NCBI GenBank assembly: GCA_910580005.1
Contig: CAJTXH010000121.1
Span: 1-8,425, forward strand
Origin: an uncultured Lachnospiraceae bacterium
GTDB lineage: Bacteria > Bacillota > Clostridia > Lachnospirales > Lachnospiraceae
DNA: 8,425 nt
Direction of reading: 5' to 3'
The notes beneath the pieces were generated by a model that was not told the origin of the DNA, made no database searches, and saw only the letters and a list, made by a program, of their open reading frames with translations. Shown in pieces: positions 5,014-8,425 of the stretch; position 1 is the first letter of the stretch, and every line of letters starts with the position of its first letter. Made by a program: the position numbers and the translations under genes.

Positions 5014-5799
5014 TTATGGATAAACTTCCTGTAATCTTTCCACACCACAGTCAAATATGTTTACCTGCCTGTCCTCCCACATGAACTGCTCTTCTTTGTC
5101 ATGGATGCCTGTCTGTGTAAGTATGTTCCATTTGTTCCCTATAAGGTTTGGTATTTCTTCCAATTCCAGCAGCCTGTCCCATAATTCCCTGTGGTTATCC
5201 CTCAAATACCTTAATTCGTAATCCTTGCAGTTCGGACAGAACCAGCACCCGCCTCTGGGTGCAAAATTATAAACAGGTGAAAGAAGCCCGTATTTTTCAC
5301 ACAATTCTTTTGCCATCTTTTCTGTATATCCATATTTTTCCAGTAAAGATGTCTGGTTTTCTGCTTCTTCTACTCTGTCAAGACGTACAGGCTCGTCAAT
5401 GGCGATACCTATATACTGGATAAATTCTTCACCATAACTTTTTAAAAACTTTTTTATAGGACTTACTTTGCAAGTTCTGTTTACCTGGCATTTCCCTGGC
5501 ATTGGGAAGCCAGTTTTTAAACCACTTCCAAAGCGTTTACCCCTTATTGGCTCTCTGTGGAAAATATCCATATAATTTAATTCAGAATGAAGTATCTTTG
5601 TTTCGTACCCCCAGCTTTCAAACAATGGAATACACTTATTTTTTATAAAGCCAATATGTTCTGGCAGTTCCCCGCTGATGTTCTGGTCAAACATCACTTC
5701 GGAAAATATTATGAGGTCAAGCGGTTCATTGTTTTCATGTGCCAATATGATGCTTGCGGTACTGTCTTTGCCGCCGCTCCAGCTTGCTATATATTTCAT
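5014..5799 (-). CDS. PAPS-reductase-like PP-loop ATPase (261 aa)
   Basis: A member of the adenine nucleotide alpha-hydrolase (PP-loop) superfamily, phage branch of the PAPS reductase/CysH-like proteins. The PP-loop SGGKDST lies at 8-14. Cys104 and Cys110 (PGKCQVNRTC) and the cluster GGCWFCPNC (Cys185, 188, 191) could hold zinc or an iron-sulfur cluster. FAPRGGC is typical of the phage form. The true substrate of these phage enzymes is unknown, so assimilatory sulfate reduction should not be assumed. The open frame extends to 5844, but the ATG at 5799 gives the family N-terminus MKYIASWSGG and overlaps the stop of the preceding zinc ORF as ATGA. The tail QVNIFD (245-250) resembles a sliding-clamp binding motif and recurs in the methylase. 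Confidence 0.85.
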   Translation of the reverse strand: MKYIASWSGGKDSTASIILAHENNEPLDLIIFSEVMFDQNISGELPEHIGFIKNKCIPLFESWGYETKILHSELNYMDIFHREPIRGKRFGSGLKTGFPMPGKCQVNRTCKVSPIKKFLKSYGEEFIQYIGIAIDEPVRLDRVEEAENQTSLLEKYGYTEKMAKELCEKYGLLSPVYNFAPRGGCWFCPNCKDYELRYLRDNHRELWDRLLELEEIPNLIGNKWNILTQTGIHDKEEQFMWEDRQVNIFDCGVERLQEVYP

Positions 5800-6040
5800 A
5801 CCATCCCCGATTCTTCCAGCCATTCTTCTATACAACCCAGGCATGTATAACAGGCTACAGGTTTACCATCAAAAAATCCCTTTTCATATACAGCCTGTTC
5901 CCCTTTGCTTATTTCACGTGCACAGCTTGCGCATATATGTGGCATCCTGCATACTACTATTTTTTTCTTTTTTTGCCAGTGATTTCTTCATTACAGCCAT
6001 ATATTTCAGAATTTAAGTAAAGTTCCTCGTCATATTTCAT
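5796..6040 (-). pseudogene. Frameshifted small zinc protein (81 aa if read through -1 shift)
   Basis: Two short frames look like halves of one protein. The first (5957-6040, 27 aa) starts MKYDEELYLNSEIYG, overlaps the stop of the upstream gene (ATGAAATATGA), and ends AGA AAA AAA TAG. The second, in -1, continues IVVCRMPHICASCAREI, then GEQAVYEKGF, and ends in CYTCLGCIEEWLEESG at a TGA that overlaps the start of the PP-loop gene. The Cys pattern (CxxC, then CxxCxxC) is that of a small zinc-binding phage protein. The second half has one in-frame ATG at 5945 with no usable Shine-Dalgarno, so it is not a convincing separate gene. It may be a programmed -1 frameshift gene, a gene broken by loss of one A, or a sequencing error. 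Confidence 0.72.
5960..5966 (-). other. A_AAA_AAA slippery heptamer before TAG
   Basis: In phase with the 27-aa upstream frame, the A7 run forms A_AAA_AAA and is followed at once by the TAG stop. A second A7 run (5968-5974) lies one G away, making the whole tract A7-G-A7. This is the same arrangement as at 827-833. Confidence 0.55.
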
Positions 6041-6446
6041 GTTTCTGGTTCTCCGTTTCTTTTAATGCGCTTTCTGCTTCTTTCTGTGTCAGGAAAATGG
6101 TTTTACCAAAATCGTTCTCAAAATATCTGTATAAACACCCTCTGTTTCTGACATATTCAATCAAGTAACACATTTTTCCGCAGACAGAAGGTTTAACCTC
6201 TATTTTATTTACTTGCGCTTTTGCAATATGGCTGGCATCTGGATGAACAATATATACCATATCTCCAACTTTACAAGGTAATCTCAAAAGCCTCCCTTGT
6301 TCTTCTAAATCCTCATATTCCGCCAGTTTATCAATGCAGGCTGTAGCTTCAAATTGCCCCCTGCAATAGCTTCCTGTAAGTTTGTCTTTTGTTATTCCTT
6401 CTGCTCCATGTGCATATCCGCTTATTCTCTTGGTCAGTCTTTCCAT
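6030..6446 (-). CDS. MERLTKR-type phage protein (138 aa)
   Basis: A familiar but functionally unknown Firmicutes phage protein: it opens MERLTKR, then ACIDKLAEYEDLEEQGRL and LPCKVGDMVYIV, a beta-barrel-like (SH3-type) domain, and ends with FGKTIFLTQKEAESALK, the usual closing segment of the family. Three Cys residues (KPSVCGKMCY, NRGC) sit in the insert between strands. The ORF extends to 6491, but AAAGG lies 7 nt before the ATG at 6446, which gives the family N-terminus. It lies 31 nt after the methylase and overlaps the start of the frameshifted zinc gene by 11 bp, so it belongs to the coupled operon. Confidence 0.78.
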   Translation of the reverse strand: MERLTKRISGYAHGAEGITKDKLTGSYCRGQFEATACIDKLAEYEDLEEQGRLLRLPCKVGDMVYIVHPDASHIAKAQVNKIEVKPSVCGKMCYLIEYVRNRGCLYRYFENDFGKTIFLTQKEAESALKETENQKHEI

Positions 6447-6477
6447 ATTTACACCTTTCCTCTGTCCATTTCCATTG

Positions 6478-7284
6478 CTACATAACATCAAATAAATTTA
6501 CCTGTATATTTGCTGGCTTGAAATTCATCCAGAGCACTTCCTGCTTCCTTGAATGTACCTGTGAATATGATGTATTCCAGGCTTTTGTCCAGCCTGAAAG
6601 CATGTCATTATACATATCCGTTTCATAACCGCTTATTATCACAGGCCCTTTATGCTGCAAAAGGATTTTTAAAAGTCCTTCATGGTCTTTGCTGTCCATT
6701 TCGCAACGGTATTGTTTGCCATTCCTGGTTTCTAACATATAGGGTGGGTCACAGTATATTAATACATTTGGATAGTTAAAACATTTTATTAATTCTGCTG
6801 CTGGCCTGTTTTCAATCTGCACTCCTCTTAATCTTTGTGCCGCCTGCATAATCTTTTCTGGCAGATGGCACCAGTCCTGGGACGCATAGGAGCGTTCCCT
6901 TCCTTGTACGTCGTTTTTCCAGCCGACTTTTTCTCCAGAGGTGCGGAAACCATGCCCCATATTAAGCCTTATGTAAAAATTAAGTGCTGCCTCAAATTTG
7001 TCTTCTGGTACTTCTGTAAATGCTCTTTCGTATATTTCTCTTGCATATGGTGTCATATAAACCATGCTGGCCAGTTTTACAGGGTCTTCACGTATACATT
7101 CAAACAGGTTTACAACATTGTTATCTAAGTCGTTGACCGTTTCGATATGGGAGCGTGGCTTGTTAAAAAGGACTGCACCAGAACCAAAGAAGGGTTCAAG
7201 GTAACTGTGATGCTCTGGAAAATAACTTATAATCCATTGTGTAAGTGACCATTTACTTCCTGGATATTTTGCTACTGCTTTCAT
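6478..7284 (-). CDS. Phage DNA adenine-N6 methyltransferase, D12/Dam class (268 aa)
   Basis: Transfers a methyl group from S-adenosylmethionine to adenine in DNA. Motifs in order: KYPGSKW (6-12), the AdoMet motif EPFFGSGAVLF (30-40), NDLDNNVVN (51-59), catalytic YCDPPY (177-182), and EVLWMN near 249-254. This order is that of the alpha-class D12 family that includes Dam. The recognition sequence cannot be read from the protein. No restriction partner is visible, so it is probably a solitary methylase protecting phage DNA or marking new strands. The last residues QVNLFDVM carry a QxxLF element like sliding-clamp binding motifs. The start follows the stop of the hexapeptide-repeat gene by 2 nt. 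An AAAGG lies about 12 nt upstream, within the end of that gene. Confidence 0.92.
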   Translation of the reverse strand: MKAVAKYPGSKWSLTQWIISYFPEHHSYLEPFFGSGAVLFNKPRSHIETVNDLDNNVVNLFECIREDPVKLASMVYMTPYAREIYERAFTEVPEDKFEAALNFYIRLNMGHGFRTSGEKVGWKNDVQGRERSYASQDWCHLPEKIMQAAQRLRGVQIENRPAAELIKCFNYPNVLIYCDPPYMLETRNGKQYRCEMDSKDHEGLLKILLQHKGPVIISGYETDMYNDMLSGWTKAWNTSYSQVHSRKQEVLWMNFKPANIQVNLFDVM

Positions 7285-7286
7285 TT

Positions 7287-8015
7287 TTATGCATTACCTT
7301 TTAAACCAATTTGCAATTCTGCAACCTTTGCTGCTGCCCTATACACATCTGCATAATGGCTAATACCATACGTTTTGTCCACTGTACGCAGAAACTTGTC
7401 AAGTGTTCCGCTAAAACACCTGCATTTAACCATAATCTGATTATCTCTGCTTTTGTAAAATGTCGTAAAATCATTCCAGACATCAATTGCACCGATAAGA
7501 AGTAAATGGCCAGGCATATAAACTTCTGCATTGTCACAAACTTTTCCTCTTCCATAAACTTCTGCTTTTCCATAAACTTCTGCACCACCATAAACTTCTG
7601 CATTGTCACAAACTTTTGCATTGTCATAAACTGTTGCATTGTCATAAACTTTTGCCCTGCCACAAACTATTGCCTTGTCATAAACTTTTGCCCTGCCATA
7701 AACTGTTGCATTATCATAAATTTCTGCCTTGTCACAAACAAATGTGTTGCCACAAACTACTGCGTTATCATGGATTCTTGCTTTGTCATAAATTCTTGCA
7801 TTGTCGCAAATTTTTGCATTGCCATAAACTCTTGCATCACCATAAACCCATGCATCACCTTCTTGGGACAGATTATTTCTGCATTCAATCCATCCGCCAG
7901 TATCGCCAGCCTTGACGTCTCCAAAATCTTTTAATGCCCTGATTCTGTTCAGCACAACTTTTCTAAATCCGTCATCCAGTGTCTGTGTTTCTCCTGTCAG
8001 TTCGTATTTTTCCAC
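7287..8015 (-). CDS. Hexapeptide-repeat (left-handed beta-helix) phage protein, YdcK-like (242 aa, GTG start)
   Basis: The N-terminal 50 residues (YELTGET, RIRALKDFGDVKAGDTGGWIE, NLSQEGDAWVY) match the start of YdcK-type putative transferase proteins found in enterobacteria and phages. Then come 19 consecutive hexapeptides of the form [GD]xAx[VI][YC] (residues 53-166), which should wind as a left-handed parallel beta helix. A C-terminal domain follows, with KCRCFSGTLDKFLRTV and YADVYRAA. No catalytic residues can be assigned, and its role in phages is unknown. Many repeats end in Cys rather than Tyr (IC, VC), stacking cysteines on one side of the helix. The start codon is GTG, with AGGAGG 12 nt upstream. 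An abortive ATG AAG TAA lies between them. Confidence 0.85.
   Translation of the reverse strand: MEKYELTGETQTLDDGFRKVVLNRIRALKDFGDVKAGDTGGWIECRNNLSQEGDAWVYGDARVYGNAKICDNARIYDKARIHDNAVVCGNTFVCDKAEIYDNATVYGRAKVYDKAIVCGRAKVYDNATVYDNAKVCDNAEVYGGAEVYGKAEVYGRGKVCDNAEVYMPGHLLLIGAIDVWNDFTTFYKSRDNQIMVKCRCFSGTLDKFLRTVDKTYGISHYADVYRAAAKVAELQIGLKGNA
7518..7859 (-). repeat. 18-bp tandem repeat array, 19 degenerate units
   Basis: The 19 hexapeptide codons form a 342-bp array of 18-bp units with unit pattern (minus strand) [GA]A[TC]AA[TC]GCA... and a frequent GTTTATGAC. Because the unit is a multiple of three, other frames on both strands also stay open here. Those readings are not genes. Unit number could change by slippage or recombination. 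Confidence 0.85.
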
Positions 8016-8069
8016 TTTTACTTCATACCTCCTTTTATCATTTACTTACTATATATTTGACAATTGATT

Positions 8070-8318
8070 TCATATGTTTTTTAACAGTTTTATATATTCC
8101 CGGTTTCTGGCGGCTCCATAATCTGATAATACAAAACTGTCACAATATTCTTTTGGTCCTGCTTTATGGCAGGAATCCCCTGTGAACTCATAGCATTCAT
8201 CACAATAAAAACAATCTTTTTTTACTTCCCCTGGCTGCACCTTGTTCCATAATTCTTCCACGTTATTTACACAACACTGGCATACACAGTTGGCGCATAA
8301 CGTCACAGGGTTATCAAT
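8070..8318 (-). CDS. Cys-rich small phage protein, apparent ATT start (82 aa)
   Basis: A zinc-binding type protein: CANCVCQCC near the N-terminus, VEELWNKVQPGEV, then CFYCDEC, EFTGDSC, and a conserved-looking tail YCDSFVLSDYGAARNREY. The function is unknown to me. The frame is open to a TTG at 8402, but that has no Shine-Dalgarno and the added residues cross a leader hairpin. A strong AAAAGGAGG at 8326-8334 lies 7 nt before ATT (8316-8318), which opens IDNPVTLC. A TTG in another frame stops after four codons, and the next in-frame start (GTG 8306) is 19 nt from the signal. I therefore place the start at ATT, or accept GTG 8306 as the conservative choice. It is the first gene of the window's right operon. 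Confidence 0.65.
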   Translation of the reverse strand: MDNPVTLCANCVCQCCVNNVEELWNKVQPGEVKKDCFYCDECYEFTGDSCHKAGPKEYCDSFVLSDYGAARNREYIKLLKNI

Positions 8319-8337
8319 TATCTGTCCTCCTTTTATT

Positions 8338-8363
8338 CCCTGGCGGGCAAACACCTGCCAGGG
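8338..8363. promoter_or_regulatory. GC-rich hairpin in the leader of the Cys-rich gene
   Basis: CCCTGGCGGG (8338-8347) and CCTGCCAGGG (8354-8363) pair over 10 bp with one G-U on the plus strand, or one A-C mismatch in the leftward RNA, around a 6-nt loop. It is the most GC-rich feature in an AT-rich leader and ends only 3 nt before AAAAGGAGG. No T tract follows leftward, so it is not a terminator. It may be an operator, an mRNA stabiliser or a translational control element. Confidence 0.5.
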
Positions 8364-8425
8364 GTTCTGCGTGCGTTTTATATAAAAAATTGTATATATC
8401 AAGTGTAGGAAATATAATAAATAAA
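8364..8425. other. AT-rich upstream leader, no gene seen
   Basis: This region upstream of the leader hairpin is AT-rich below about 8375. It contains leftward TTGATA (8397-8402) and TATATA-like runs that might serve as promoter parts, but with no correctly spaced pair I would trust. It may also be the gap after a gene outside the window. Confidence 0.3.

Noticed and set aside
7506..7934. Rightward frames rich in Cys, His and Leu over the repeat array, and a leftward second frame at 7301-7663
   Set aside because: The 18-bp unit keeps all frames open. The leftward 242-aa frame has the GTG start with AGGAGG, family N- and C-terminal domains and correct operon spacing.
8057..8085. Rightward TTGACA near 8057 as a promoter
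   Set aside because: A perfect -35 but no acceptable -10 at 16-18 bp, and it would point into leftward genes with no rightward gene or terminator following.

Overview
The window is an AT-rich, tightly packed stretch of accessory DNA. The gene set (YopX-like protein, XRE/Cro-type regulators, phage-type DNA adenine methylase, PAPS-reductase-like PP-loop protein, HNH-like protein, RNase H-like protein, hexapeptide-repeat protein and several small Cys-rich zinc proteins) is what one expects in the early region of a temperate phage, or a phage-plasmid, of a gut Clostridia/Lachnospiraceae-type Firmicute. No structural, lysis, integrase or core host genes are visible. The host assignment is an inference from gene families, base composition and Shine-Dalgarno style. 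Nearly every gene reads leftward (minus strand). The one clear exception is a small XRE regulator at 3931-4137.

Right part (8425 to 4114, all leftward): a Cys-rich protein with an apparent ATT start behind a leader hairpin, a 19-unit hexapeptide-repeat protein with a GTG start, a DNA adenine methylase, a small MERLTKR-type phage protein, a zinc protein split by a -1 frameshift, a PP-loop PAPS-reductase-like enzyme, two small unknown proteins, and an XRE regulator. Short gaps and start/stop overlaps suggest one translationally coupled operon. The methylase and the PP-loop protein both end in a QVN[LI]FD tail that resembles a sliding-clamp binding motif.

Middle (3804-4137): a regulatory switch. 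A rightward XRE gene lies next to two near-identical 17-bp pseudo-palindromes placed 33 bp apart. A leftward promoter overlaps one of them. The XRE gene converges on, and overlaps by 24 bp, the leftward XRE gene, and the two proteins share an almost identical recognition helix.

Left part (3803 to 39, leftward): a zinc protein, a 66-aa unknown, a YopX-like/zinc-ribbon protein, an AT-rich interval, an HUH rolling-circle replication initiator (Rep), an origin-like region with four phased DnaA boxes and two 27-bp direct repeats, an RNase H-like protein, an HNH-like protein and a helical phage protein. In the interval upstream of rep, a consensus promoter and an intrinsic terminator, both facing rightward (antisense), frame a predicted RNA of about 60 nt. 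It is reminiscent of the counter-transcribed RNAs that control copy number in rolling-circle plasmids.

The most unusual signal is that two separate genes (RNase H-like and the small zinc protein) each end in the identical arrangement A_AAA_AAA followed directly by a stop codon, with a protein-like open frame continuing in -1. This means either programmed -1 frameshifting used twice in one element, or two losses of one A from an A8 run (mutation or sequencing error). Raw reads would separate these.
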